The translations under genes and the position numbers were made by a program. From Tuctoria greenei (Eukaryota; Streptophyta; Magnoliopsida; Poales; Poaceae): a stretch of DNA of 64,000 nucleotides. The stretch is from positions 21,842,100 to 21,906,099 of the forward strand of contig JAYESD010000008.1 of assembly GCA_036927565.1 (NCBI GenBank), written 5' to 3'. Below the pieces are notes generated by a model. The model made no database searches and had not been told where the DNA came from. It saw nothing but the letters and a program-made list of their open reading frames with translations. Shown one piece after another: positions 22,751 through 34,033 of this stretch; positions within the stretch are counted from its first letter, which is position 1, and every line of letters begins with the position of its first letter.

Positions 22751-23881
22751 ATGGAGAAATACTCTGCCAAACCTTGTATGTTTACTGGTATTGATTTTCA
22801 GGTTTGGAAGGCACGTATGAAGGCTTTCATCCAGGCCCAAGGCTTCGCCATATGGGAAAAGGTGTACAAACCTTATGATGTGCCGTCAAACGATCAAGTT
22901 ACATCTACGAACCTACGGGACATCTATAACAACAATAAAGCCCGAAACTTGATCATCCAAGGACTCACTCAAAGCGACTTCGACCGCGTTGCACACCTTC
23001 GATCGGCATATGATGTGTGGAGAGCGCTTTGTGACTATCACGAAGGATCCAACACGATCAAGGAGGTGAGACAAGATATGTTCCAAAAGGAATATATGTG
23101 TTTCGAGATGCAACCCGGTGAGTCTATCGATGACCTTTTTGCTCGCTTCAATAAAATTCTCAGCAATCTGCGTAGTATCAATATTAACTTTTATGATGCT
23201 GAAAATGCTAGGCAACTTCTTAGTGTATTAGACATGTCAATCTGGTAGATGAAAGTTACTTCTATTCATGAATCAACTGTCATGAGTTCTCTTACATTAG
23301 ATGTGCTTTACTCTAAACTCAAAACTCATGAAATTGACATCTTATCACGTAAGAACCCAAATAAGTCTATTGCATTTGTCTCACAACGTGATATGCCTAG
23401 CTCCAGCCAATCATCATCTTGCAATAATCTTGCTTTGTTGTCCTCACTAACCCTAGAGCAGATCGAGGAATTTCCAGAGGAGGAGCTAGCACTTCTCTCT
23501 ACTAGGTTCTCAAAAGCATTGCAAAATGTGAGAACTAGAAGGAGAGGAAGCTCTGGACCTCAACGATGCTTCAAATGTGGTAAGACGGGACACTTTCGTA
23601 CAGAATGCCCTAACCTTTCAGGTTCTACTTCCCGAGAAGAAAAACAATCAAGGACAAAGCACTCCTCAACAAATAATAATAATAAGAAGAAGAAGAAAGG
23701 CTTTACAGGTCGCCAACTGGTGAACAATTTTATCTCCGCACTCCAGGAACTTGGTTCAAGCGACGTGGACATTGGAAGTGACAAAGATGAAGATGATTTG
23801 GCCAACTTATGCTTCATGGCGGGCAAAACAAGATCAAGATCAAGTTAGGAGGATGCAGAACACAACAATGACGACGATGAG
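22751..23881 (+). pseudogene. Gag of element B (broken; late-gag block missing)
   Basis: The frame opens at 22751 with the capsid region (MEKYSAKPCMFTG...). It is cut by TAG at 23246-23248, where element C reads GAG, and continues to a zinc knuckle at 23567 (CFKCGKTGHFRTEC, all four ligands present). A second TAG at 23846-23848 replaces CAG of element C. Directly after gacgatgag at 23881 the sequence joins the protease region. In element C the same point is followed by 1153 bp coding for a coiled coil and a second zinc knuckle, flanked by GT and AG. The join in B keeps gag and protease in one frame. Confidence 0.9.
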
Positions 23882-25447
23882 GTTACACGCTTGAGGAAGG
23901 AGAACATTTGGATTGTGGATTCAGATTGCTCATGCCACATGACCGGTAACAAAGAATGGTTCTCCTCCCTCTCTTTTGTGTCACGTGTAGAGAATGTTAC
24001 TTTTTCCGATAATTCTTCAACTCCTATAATTGCTAAGGGTTCGGTTAGAGTAAATGATCACTACACTTTGAAGGATGTGGCCCTTGTTAAAAATTTGAAA
24101 TACAACTTGCTTTATGTTTCCCAATTGCTAGATGAAAATCTGGAAATTATTTTCGATAAAAACTGCTGCAAAGTTGTAGGTTCAAATAGTAAGCTTATTT
24201 TTAACATGTCTCGGTTTGGAAGAGTTTTTAAAGCTGATTTTGATATGTCTTCCTCTATGCATAGGTGTCTAGTTGCTAATGATTCAAAGGATTTATATTT
24301 TTGGCATCATAAACTTTGTCACGTAGGCTTTGATCACCTAACGCGTGTTAGTGCTCTTGATCGCATATGTGGGTTGCCTAAGCTTAAAGGGGACAAAGAA
24401 ATTGTGTGCTCTTCTTGTAGACATGCTAAGATGGTTGCAGGTTCACATACTCCTCTCACAATGATCATGACAACTGAACCGGGTCAACTTTTGCACCTTG
24501 ACACCGTAGGACCTTCACGTGTTCAATCCTAGGGAGGTAAATGGTATGTTCTTGTTATTGTTGATGATTATTCTAGATACTCTTGGGTTTACTTTATGGC
24601 GTCTAAGAATGAATCTTTTGGTCACCTTAGAACTTTATTTCTTAGATTATCAATTGATCACCCAGGATCTTTAAAAGCAATTAGAAGTGATAACGGAACT
24701 GAATTTAAAAATCAATCTTTTGATCACTTTTGTGCTGAAAATGGAATAGATCGTCAATTTTCTTCACCATATGTACCTCAACAAAACGGTGTTGTAGAAA
24801 GAAAGAACAGAACCTTAGTTGAGATGGCTAGGACTATGCTTGATGAATACCAAACTCCTAGGAAATTTTGGGCTGATGCGATTGCAACCACTTGTTATGT
24901 CTCAAATCGTGTTTTCTTGCGCGCTAAGCTAGGTAAAACCCCATATGAGCTCTGGTTCGGACATAGGCCAAGTGTTACACACCTTCGGGTCTTTGTTTGC
25001 AAATGCTTTGTTAAGAAACATGGTAATCTTGATAAATTTGAACCTAGATCCATTGATGGCATGTTTCTTGGTTATCTATCACATACTAGAGGCTACCGTG
25101 TGCTTTTACTTGACACTAACAAAATTGTGGAGACTTGTGAAGTGTCTTTTGATGAATCTAGCTCAGGTACTAGCTCAAACATTGCAGGTCCAGATTCATA
25201 TCCGCAGGGGGAGAGCATTTTCGTTGAAGATGAGGAAGAATTGGAGCTACTGCCTGAAAATTCAGCAGCTAAAGACTTTGGTTTAGATCTGGATGTTAAT
25301 TCTCAACCAGCACCAACAACCATCAATGCTGATTCAGATCGTCCTCAAGTCACAAGCTCATCGATTTGTGATGAACATGAAGAAGAAGAAGCTTGTGAGA
25401 CATCTATTCCCTACGGTCTTACAAAGATCATCCTCCGCGACAGATAA
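23882..25447 (+). pseudogene. Protease and integrase region of element B (broken)
   Basis: The protease site reads Asp-Ser-Asp at 23918-23926, where Asp-Ser-Gly is expected, so the enzyme is probably inactive. The integrase zinc domain (FWHHKLCHVGF ... CSSCRHAKM) and the first catalytic Asp (LHLDTVGPS) precede a TAG at 24530-24532. Beyond it the core continues with IRSDNGTEFKN and QQNGVVERKNRT, so the D, D and E residues are all present. A C-terminal chromatin-targeting-like tail, acidic and Ser-rich, ends at a stop at 25445 after a frameshift relative to C. Confidence 0.88.
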
Positions 25448-27062
25448 TTGGAAGCTTGCACGAATGAGTCACACGGTCCAGGTTTTGCGATCCAAACTCT
25501 CATGCTCATTCTACTTTTGTTGCTTCTTTTGAACCCAAAGATATATCACACGCACCCACTAATGAATCTTGGATTATTGCCATGCAAGAAGAGTTAGAAA
25601 ATTTTGAAAGAAATAATGTTTGGAAACTTGTACCTCCACCTCAAGGTCACACTTTAATTGGAACTAAATGGGTGTTCAAAAATAAACAAAGTGAGGATGG
25701 GGTTGTGATTAGGAATAAGGCTAGGTTGGTTGCTCAAGGTTTCACTCCAGTAGAAGGTCTAGATTTTGATGAAACTTTTGCTCCTGTTGCTACATTAGAA
25801 GCCATAAGAATTTTGTTAGCTTTTGCTGCATCTAAAGGTTTTAAGCTATATCAAATGGATGTTAAATGTGCCTTTCTTAATGGCTACATAGATGAGGAGG
25901 TTTATGTCAAACAACCACTGGGTTTTGAAATCCAGATTTTCGTAATCATGTTTACAAACTGTCCAAAGCCTTGTACGGTCTCAAACAAGCCCCTAGAGCA
26001 TGGTATGATAGGTTAAAAACATTCTTACTTGAAAAGGGTTTTACCATGGGAAAGGTTGATAAAACTCTTTTTTTGCTTAAGCATGGCAATGACTCATTAT
26101 TCGTTCAAGTCTATGTGGATGATATTATCTTTGGTTGTGTTTCTCATGATCTTGTGTCCAAGTTTTCAGCTACGATGAGTTCAGAATTTGAGATGAGTAT
26201 GATGGGAGAACTCACGTACTTTTTGGGGCTGCAAATCAAGCAAACCAAGGAGGGTACCTTTGTGCATCAAACGAAGTATACAAAAGACCTCCTAAAGCGC
26301 TTCAACATGGACAAAAGCAAACCTTTTCGGACACCAATGGGAATAGCAACAACACTTGAACTTGATGAAGAAGGTGATCCCGTGGATCAAAAAGAATTTA
26401 GAAGCATGATCGGATCACTTTTGTACCTCATGGCATCAAGACCAGACATACAATTCAGCGTATGTCTTTGTGCATGGTTTCAAGCTTCCCCACGTGCTTC
26501 ACATCGTCAAGCTGTCAAAAGGATTCTTAGGTACTTACATGGAACTCAAGAATTTGGCATTTTTCTTCCTTCTCCCTCAACCGTTACTTTGAAAGCTTTT
26601 TCCGATGCTGATTTTGGAGGTTGTAGAATTGATAGGAAAAATACTTCCGGTGCTTGTCATTTTCTTGGTAATTCACTTGTTGCTTGGTCTTCTAGAAAAC
26701 AAAATTCAGTTGCACAATCCACAGCCGAATCTGAATATGTAGCTGCTGCTAGTGCTTGCTCACAAATTCTTTGGATTGTTCAAACACTTAAGGACTATGG
26801 GGTTGATCTAGATAGTGTTCCACTGTTTTGTGATAACACTAGTTCCATTTGCATTGCTAAAAACCTTGTGTAACATTCTAGAACTAAGCACATTGATATT
26901 AGGTATCACTTTATCCGTGATAATGTTGAAAAAAGAAACATTGTGCTTCACCATATAAATACCGAACAACAATTGGCCGACATTTTTACAAAACCTTTGA
27001 ATTTCACTCGTTTTTGTTACATTCGTAGTGAAATAGGGGTTATGCATCCTCATGGCTTAAAT
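25448..27062 (+). pseudogene. Reverse transcriptase and RNase H of element B (broken)
   Basis: Reverse transcriptase begins about 25570 (MQEELENFERNNVWKL), has TKWVFKNK and YQMDVKCAFLNG, then a one-base frameshift near 25930. The frame from 25971 carries LKQAPRAWYD, the intact catalytic VYVDDIIFG and RNase H (FSDADFGGC, STAESEY). A stop at 26871-26873 replaces Gln (CAA in relatives), and the final segment ends with HPHGLN at about 27062, where the usual stop TGA is TGC in this copy. Confidence 0.88.
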
Positions 27063-28081
27063 TGCGGGGGAGTTTTTAAACTTGAGAAGTCTATGTGTGA
27101 ATCTGAAATTAAAATAATATGATCATAGTATTTCATACATATATGACTTTGTGATTCCTTTTACATGCTGAAAGTTCTTACTACATTACTCGTGTTATAC
27201 ATTTTGTAGTTTTTGCCATGTCTAGTAATTGGAATAATTACTTACAGTAAATCTGGTCATGGTCAAACTTTCTTGCTGTTTTGAACTTTTTGCAAGCTCG
27301 CAAGTGCTTTTAATCATAAAAAATTAATCAAGTAATCAACTCACATATTGAGTTTTTATGAATAAACATAAGTTGAGAAAAGATCAAGAGAATATGCATG
27401 CATCACATTTCTTCTTTTGAGATGGCTTATCATTGCACTTAGATATGAACTTGGAAGAAGTTGTGTATGACTAAAACCATGTCCTTAAGCTTCTGATTGT
27501 CAAATGACATAGGCTTGGCTTGGTTGGTTAGAATAAGGCGGGTGCGCATATAATCTCTTGCAAATATCATATGATCTAAATTTGTGCCTTGAAAAATAAT
27601 AAAATGCAGCAATAAGTGTCATGCTTTCAGGTATTGAAATAGTTAAGTTTGTGAATCATGACTTGCTTAAATTGAAAATAACATTTGATCTCTAGCATGG
27701 CTTACACTACTTAATGTATTTCATTGTTGTGATAGTGTAAGTTACTTGATAGTATGACTTGAATGAGCTTTGTTTTATATGTATATATTATAATATTCTC
27801 ATAACAATTAAAATTTCTCTTTTCAACCTTGCTGAATACATTGTCAAAGGGGGAGAGATAATATGTGAATTTTTTGTTTAAAAAAACAAATATGCAAGGG
27901 GGAGACATTGATTACACATCACAATTGTTTTTGGCATGATTCTTCTCAGGGGGAGAATTTCTTTTTCTCATTTTATTTCTGTTTTACCAAGGGGGAGAAA
28001 TTGTTTTCAAAACTTTTAATGTGAATAAGCCAATGTTCGGATTTTAAGTGGTGTTGCCAATGCATTCATCAAGGGGGAGAT
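27063..28081 (+). other. 3' untranslated region of element B with repeated purine tracts
   Basis: No open frame of interest. Five GGGGGAGA tracts occur at about 27849, 27897, 27948, 27989 and 28071; the last abuts the 3' LTR and is the functional polypurine tract. The region is homologous to 54035-55020 in C and 62516-63526 in D. Confidence 0.75.
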
Positions 28082-29987
28082 TGTGAGACCTATGTGTGCT
28101 GAATACATTGGCTTTGACAATAAAAGTTTTGAATGCTGCCATACCATCTTTTTAGCAAGGTTCGACTCTAGCTCCGAGCTTTTGCAAGGTCCGACGTAAG
28201 GTCCGATATGTTTTGCTAGGTTCGACTTATGTTGGTTAGCTCCGGCATGTCTTTGATAGCTCCGGCATGTCTTTGTTAAGCTCTGACATGTTTCTCTAGC
28301 TCCGGCTTTTGGGTTGACTAGTTCCGACTAGTTTTGGTTAGCTCCGTCGCTAGGTCCGACTGGCTTTGGTTAGCTCCGGTGCTAGGTCCTGCTAGTTTTG
28401 ATAAGCTTTGACGCTAGGTTGTACTAGCTTTGGTAAGATCCGGTGCTAGATTGTACTAGCTTTGGTAAGATCCGGTGCTAGGTTGTACTAGCTTTGGTAA
28501 GCTCCAGCGCTAGGTTGTACTAGCTTTGGTAAGCTCCAGCGCTAGGTTGTACTAGCTTTGGTAAGCTCCGGCTCAAGCTCCGGTTAGCTTTGGCTAGGTT
28601 CGGAACTTGATCGCAATGTTCCTGCTTTTATCTTGCAATGTTTTGAACTTTCTTTATTTTCTTAGAAAGATAGCTTAGTATTCATTTGCTATGTTTTTGG
28701 TGCATTTTGGTTGATATGGATGATATCGTTTTGATATTCTTTGCAACATGCTTATGTGAGGTGCTCACGTAAGGTGTTGTGTTTGGAACTGACTTGAGTC
28801 AAGTCACGGGGTTGGGCTCGTACGGATTGGTTGTTTGTTCATGTGCAGGTGTTTCTTGAGTTCAAGTCATGGCTGGTGACGGGATCCATTGGACTAGTCT
28901 CAGGGAGGAGATGAGGTTCCAACAACCAAATTCAGGAGGAATTGTGGTTGAGCGGGTCAGGAGGTCGCGCAGGATGATTGAATCAAGGGCAGTGCATATG
29001 AAGGTTACTGGACATCGAAGGAAGGTGTTTGCGCGTATGCATGTGGTGCATGACGTGGCAACATGTTCCGAAGATGGTTTATGGATGGGAATATCTGGTT
29101 GGAAGGATTGGATTGTATCGGTTGATGACTTTGGCTGCGGCAGAGTCGGTTATGGCTCGGTATGTAAAGTATCAAGTTGGTTATGTTTGGATTTCGTGTG
29201 GGTCACGAATTTGGGTTGTTTTAGGAATATGGGATATGTTCCTAATGTGTTCGTAAGTCTTAAGATTGCTTCTATCTGCGTATAGAAGAGTCCTAAGCAG
29301 TTATGGAAAGTTTCGATTCGTGAACGGAGTAGGATTAGGGTCCTGATTTGAGTTGAGTTGGCTTTCGAGCTGGTTATATAAGCAAGGGAGGCCAGAGCTC
29401 GTGGTACACGACTTTGGGGCTGTTCCTCTTGTGTTATATTGAATAAAATTCATAGTTTGAAGGAACTTTTGTGCCTTGTTTGTCTGACTTGTTCCAGACA
29501 AGTTTTACTCGTCGAGTTTCTGGACAGCACTACCTTTCGTGGTGGTTTTATCATAACTAGAGTTTTACAGATCCAATTGACGTGATTCTTTTTGTGTTCT
29601 CTTCACAACTTGATTATCTATCATCTTTCAAAATTTCACGGTCATTGGATTTGTGGTTTCTGATCTACACGAGTTTCTTTGTAGCGTTCCAGAACTGTTT
29701 TTCTTGGGTAGGACAGATTGACCTTTGTTTGATCTTTTGATCATAACTTGAGTTTCTCTTGACGGATTTGAGTGATTCTTCTTTTGTTTTCTTCATGACT
29801 TGATTCTCTCTGATATATATCACTTTTGTACAGGTGAAACACATTTATATTAGTCTCACACACGATTTCTTTAACAGGTCATTTTTCTGCCGAAGAGGTT
29901 GGGATTTAATTGTTTCCGCTGCGTAAGATTTTTAAATCTACCATTCACCCCCCTCTGGTAGCTTTTAACATGCTCTTCGATCCTACA
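28082..29987 (+). repeat. 3' LTR of element B (1906 bp)
   Basis: Same ends as the 5' LTR and followed by the duplication tccac. The U3 open frame begins at 28869, but a missing G in the run after caacat near 29065 shifts its frame. The putative splice acceptor ttcatgtgcag is intact just upstream, whereas the 5' LTR has ttcatgtgcat. Confidence 0.9.
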
Positions 29988-29992
29988 TCCAC

Positions 29993-30345
29993 CACCTCCG
30001 CCTTCACCACAATGCGGGAGTGGATTCTTCAAATGCTTCAAGGCTCTCTTCTCCTCTTGCCGGAAGACGGAAATTTGGCAATGTTGCATGGAGCGTCACA
30101 ATGAGAAGTATCTCAAGGTGATGTGCGACAAGTTGGACATTCGAATGTCCCCCGCCGAGGATAGCAATGGTGAGCTCACTTCTTTTCCAGAATTCACTGC
30201 TGAAGAGGTCGCTCAGTTTGGAGAAGCTGAGACTTCCACTGCGGCCCCGACTGATGATGATGATGACCATCTTGACCCGGAGGCCACAGAGAGTGACAGC
30301 GAGCGCCAAGGCGGAAATGACGAGGATGACTCCAACGATGAGTAG
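29993..30345 (+). pseudogene. Extra 3' ORF of element A, second part
   Basis: This continues the frame interrupted at 20793; the two parts total 547 codons if the insertion and one duplication are ignored. It has a Pro-rich joint, a Cys-containing segment, and a strongly acidic C-terminal tail (DDDDDHLDPE, GGNDEDDSNDE) ending at TAG 30343-30345. Only the stops listed in the first part and the insertion of B break it. Confidence 0.7.
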
Positions 30346-30819
30346 GGCCTTTCCTCTCTTCTTTTCCTTTTTGGTGTCTTGATACCAAAGGGGGAGAGAT
30401 AGCTTGGATGGGGCACTTAGATCTAGGGGGAGAGATATAGGGGGAGAGATGAAGGGGAGAGATAAGATAGATTTTTTGAGAGAGTATTGATCCATGAAGG
30501 ACTTATGTTTTAAAAACACATTTTCAATTGTATTGTAAGACTTAATCTATATATTCATGTATCTTACCTAAATTTGTGATGTGTTGCCTCATTTACATGT
30601 CTATCTTGAATAATTGTTGTCTTATCACACTTTATGAACACATCACTTAGGCATCCCACCGTAACATGTATATGTATGAGAACTCTCTCAATCTCTCTTA
30701 CTCATGATGCATACATTGAAGGGGAGTCACTCATAGAAATACATGTTATGAAAAAAAAATTATTATCTTTGTTGTTGAAGTGTTAATGTGTTGTCATCAA
30801 TCACCAAAAAGGGGGAGAT
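30346..30819 (+). other. 3' untranslated region and polypurine tract of element A
   Basis: Non-coding, with three GGGGGAGAGA-type tracts at about 30390-30460 and the terminal tract AAAAAGGGGGAGAT at 30806-30819 abutting the LTR. Confidence 0.75.
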
Positions 30820-32444
30820 TGAAAGTGCATCTAGGCATCCCCGTGGGTTTTGGATGATTGATGACGACAATTGAGAGGCTAATGAGCTAAATTGATCTTA
30901 AGCACAGGTACAAGGATTGAAATGAGATGAAAACCCTCAAAAAGGCTAAGGAGAAAACGGGTGTCAAAGACTCAAGCGTAGAAAATAGGGTTTCTATGGT
31001 ATTGAGCTTATATGAGCCGTATCATGTGAGAGGGTTGATGTATCATGTGCATTGAGATCATACCAAGGGGATCAAAGTGGTGGTTAGATAAAAACCTAAG
31101 TGAGAAGCCTAAAATGAGAAAAACCCTAGGAGGCCGGACTAGTCCGGGCCTTAAGGCCGGACTAGTCCGGCCATGGCAGACAAGTCCGTTTTGAGATGGA
31201 CCAAACGTCTCTGGAGTGAATCTGAGTGAATTTGGAGCTAAGTCCGAGAAGTTCGGACTTGTCCATATTTGGACGGACTAAAGCTCTCTGGAGAAGATCG
31301 GACTTATCCATTTGGGTACGGACTTGTCCGTTTGAGACTTAGTGAGATAAACCAAGAGAAACCCTAGGGGGCGGACTAGTCCGCCCTTGTGGCCGGACTC
31401 ATCCGGGCCAATCCAGAAGAGTTCATTTTGGGACGGACCAAATGGTTATGTCCTACTTTGGACTAGTCTGTTTTGGACCGGACTAGTCCATTGTCTAGTG
31501 ACCGTTTGAATTTGGAAATTTGGCGCGTAGCGTGACGATCGTTGCTAAGTGTGGCAGTTGTCGGGTACTGACCAGTGGTCAGTGTTCCCATAGGGCCAGA
31601 CTAGTTCGGGCCCAGAGGCCGGACTAGTCCGCCCCTCTGCTGAGGTCAGCAGTAGGGGCTCGGGATCCTTATAAAAAGGGGACCCCGGGCTCATTTGAAC
31701 AAGTTTGGAACCCTAACGCCACCACAAGCATCCTAGAGACTTCCAAAGCCTTCTACTCGTCCTAATAACCCTCTAAGAGCAAATCTTGAAGAGATTAGGT
31801 TTGGGGAGGAGAGTAAAGGAAGATCATCGCGCTTTGTCTCTCAGTTTGATCTCTTGCACATTGTGTTGTGTTTTGTAGCTTGTGTGAGTTGAGATTCGTG
31901 TGCTCTTCATTGTATTGATTTGTGTGAGCCTCAAGTTGTGAGCAGACCCATCAAACTTGGTGATTACCCATTGATATAGTGGAAACCAAGCCGGCCATCA
32001 TGGCGGCTTGGTGAGAGAAGGGTCAAGTGAGACTCAGTCCTTGTGTGGACTTCTCAACGTGGAGGTAGGCTTCTTCATGGAGCTGAACCACGGGATAAAT
32101 TTCATTTCACTTGTTTTTCGCTTTTTGTGATCACTAGTATTGCTATTAGGGTTCATATTGCTCTTATTGCTCTACACTTTGATCATTATTGTAAACTTGC
32201 AATCTAAGTGTTTAAACTTCACAATCTGAGCTTTACAAGTTTACTACACATTGCTCATCTCCTTGGTGAACTTTAATTCCACAAATAACTTGTAGAAATC
32301 AAGTTTTAGGGTTTCCTCCCTTGCTGAGCGGACTAGTCCGGCCCTGTGCAGACTAGTCCGGCTACAGGAATTTTATCTTGTTTGATTAAGTGATTTCAGG
32401 TATTATTGCCTGTTCACCCCCCCCCCCCCTCTAGGCGACTTTCA
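30820..32444 (+). repeat. 3' LTR of element A (1625 bp)
   Basis: Runs TGAAAGTGCATC to GCGACTTTCA and is followed by gtctc, matching the upstream gtctt at four of five bases. It carries the same CGGACTAGTCCG-type motifs and TATA box as the 5' LTR but differs at several percent of sites. A long C run interrupts it near 32417-32429. Confidence 0.9.
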
Positions 32445-34033
32445 GTCTCTAACTGAGCACATCCAACCCAGGGCCCCCTCTTGTGCCGTTCGGATCCCAA
32501 GGAGTCCTGCCACTATTGCAAACCCAACGGACTCCCATTTTCGACTCCTCCGAATGATCCGAACAATGCTAGCAATACACCTAATTAATCATCTAAGACG
32601 CACCCATACTTGGCCCTGTGATTACACTATAAAACATGGGTTGGTGCTCCACGAACTGGTCCTTAGTTCTAAAGCAAGCGAAACCAACATATCTTCCAAC
32701 CCAAACCACAAACCATGCTTGATTAGATCTCTCAACCCCATGTTACCAATTAGTCATATTCATCAATTATCATCATCCATAAGTTCATTAATTCATAATT
32801 AAGCCATTTGGTTGTTTTCCCTCCCAATTAATCAAATCAAATCAAAAAGGTAAAATACCCTACCCGACTCTTTACATCATATTACAAGCAACAAGTATGG
32901 TCAACCAAGTCTAGTAAACTCCTATCATGGGTTTCCCATCAATTTGACACAAGCATGCAGTTTTGTTATCAAAACATTTCGAAACAAGATCAAAATGATC
33001 AAGGACACTTGCCTTGCTCTTGAGGCTGGTTTGGATCAAAAGCTTCGAAGTTCTAGTGCTGGGGGTCCTTGAAAGCACCCTCTAGAGCGTTACCTTTTAT
33101 TTCGCGTAAAAAAAACAAACATTAAAATCAATAAATGCTCATATATTACTCAATATGTTATGACATGCACGAATGATGTTAGATCTAGTTCCAAGTTAGT
33201 TTGGAGAAAATCAAAGAAGTTCAATAAATTTCCAGATTTGGGAGACCGGACTAGTCCGCACCTTGGTTGGATATGTTCGTTCTGGACCAGAGAGTTAAAC
33301 GGACTAGTATGCATCGGACCGGCCAAGTCCGCTACGACTAGGGTTTTGGCGAATTTTCAACTAGAGCATAGTTTTAGTTAATATAGAACCGTAATTTACG
33401 TAGGAAAGTTAGATCTAAGGTATTTACAGCGAATTCAAGGGTTCAAAAGTTGAAGCCTTGATGGAACACAAGATCTTGACGTCTAGATCGATTGGGGATG
33501 AAGAATTAGCGAAGAAGATTGTTGACGTCAAAGAGTTGATGATGAAGATCGCAACAGCGACAATGATCTTGCTTGATCCTCCTTCTTCCTTCCTCTTACT
33601 TCCTCTCCCTGCGGTGAACTCCTCTTGATGGCAGCTCTCACTTGAACAGGGGTTAAGGGTCTTCTTCTAACGTGGCAAATAGATGAAAGGGTGCATTGTG
33701 GGGTGCTTATATAGGAAGAGAGGTTGTAGAGTTAGGGTAGAATCAAAGTATAAAGCAGTAGAATCAAGTAGAGGCCTTAGAAGAGTCCCTCTTGGGCTCC
33801 TCAGGGGTGGTCCACGACGTTCTTGGGACCAATTAAGGCAATTACCAAATAACCCATTGTGGAGGAAAAATAGAATCCGAGTCGAAACCCTACACACTGA
33901 ACTAGTCCGTAGTGAGGTCAGACAAGTCCGATCGGATACAGAAAGTTCAACAGAAAAGTCTGGTGCAAAGCAAGACAAGTCCGTTCAAGATCAGAAAGTC
34001 AATCAAACAAGTTTGGTTTTGAGCCAGACAAGT
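32445..34033 (-). repeat. Antisense gypsy-like LTR, piece 2
   Basis: Continues piece 1 on the other side of element A. On the minus strand it has a TATA box (CTTATATA at 33706-33713, read TATATAAG) with CGGACTAGTCCG-like motifs upstream of it (33895-33990), as expected for U3, and further motifs downstream (33247-33258 perfect). Element C is inserted at 34033/34034 with duplication caagt. No gene; short open frames such as 33683-34054 on the plus strand are antisense to LTR sequence. Confidence 0.6.

Larger units (their letters stand above)
20794..29987 (+). mobile_element. Element B: Ty1/copia retrotransposon nested in A
   Basis: LTRs at 20794-22688 and 28082-29987 run TGTGAGACC...GATCCTACA and are flanked by a perfect duplication tccac (20789-20793 and 29988-29992). 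A Met-type primer site (22691) and purine tract (28071-28081) are in place. The internal part codes for gag with one zinc knuckle, protease, integrase, reverse transcriptase and RNase H, all damaged by point stops and small shifts. Relative to element C it lacks exactly a 1.15-kb block of late gag that has intron-like ends. LTR divergence is several percent by eye. Confidence 0.93.
11399..32444 (+). mobile_element. Element A: SIRE/Maximus-like Ty1/copia retrotransposon
   Basis: LTRs at 11399-13013 and 30820-32444 both run TGAAAG...CTTTCA and are flanked by gtctt/gtctc. An initiator-Met-type primer site follows the 5' LTR and a purine tract precedes the 3' LTR. The internal order is gag with coiled coil, protease, integrase, reverse transcriptase, RNase H, then an extra ORF, which is the SIRE layout. 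Element B (20794-29987) splits the extra ORF. Without B and one duplication the element is about 11.8 kb. Over the first ~210 bp the two LTRs differ at roughly 16 sites by eye, so it is old, and every pol domain is broken. Confidence 0.9.
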
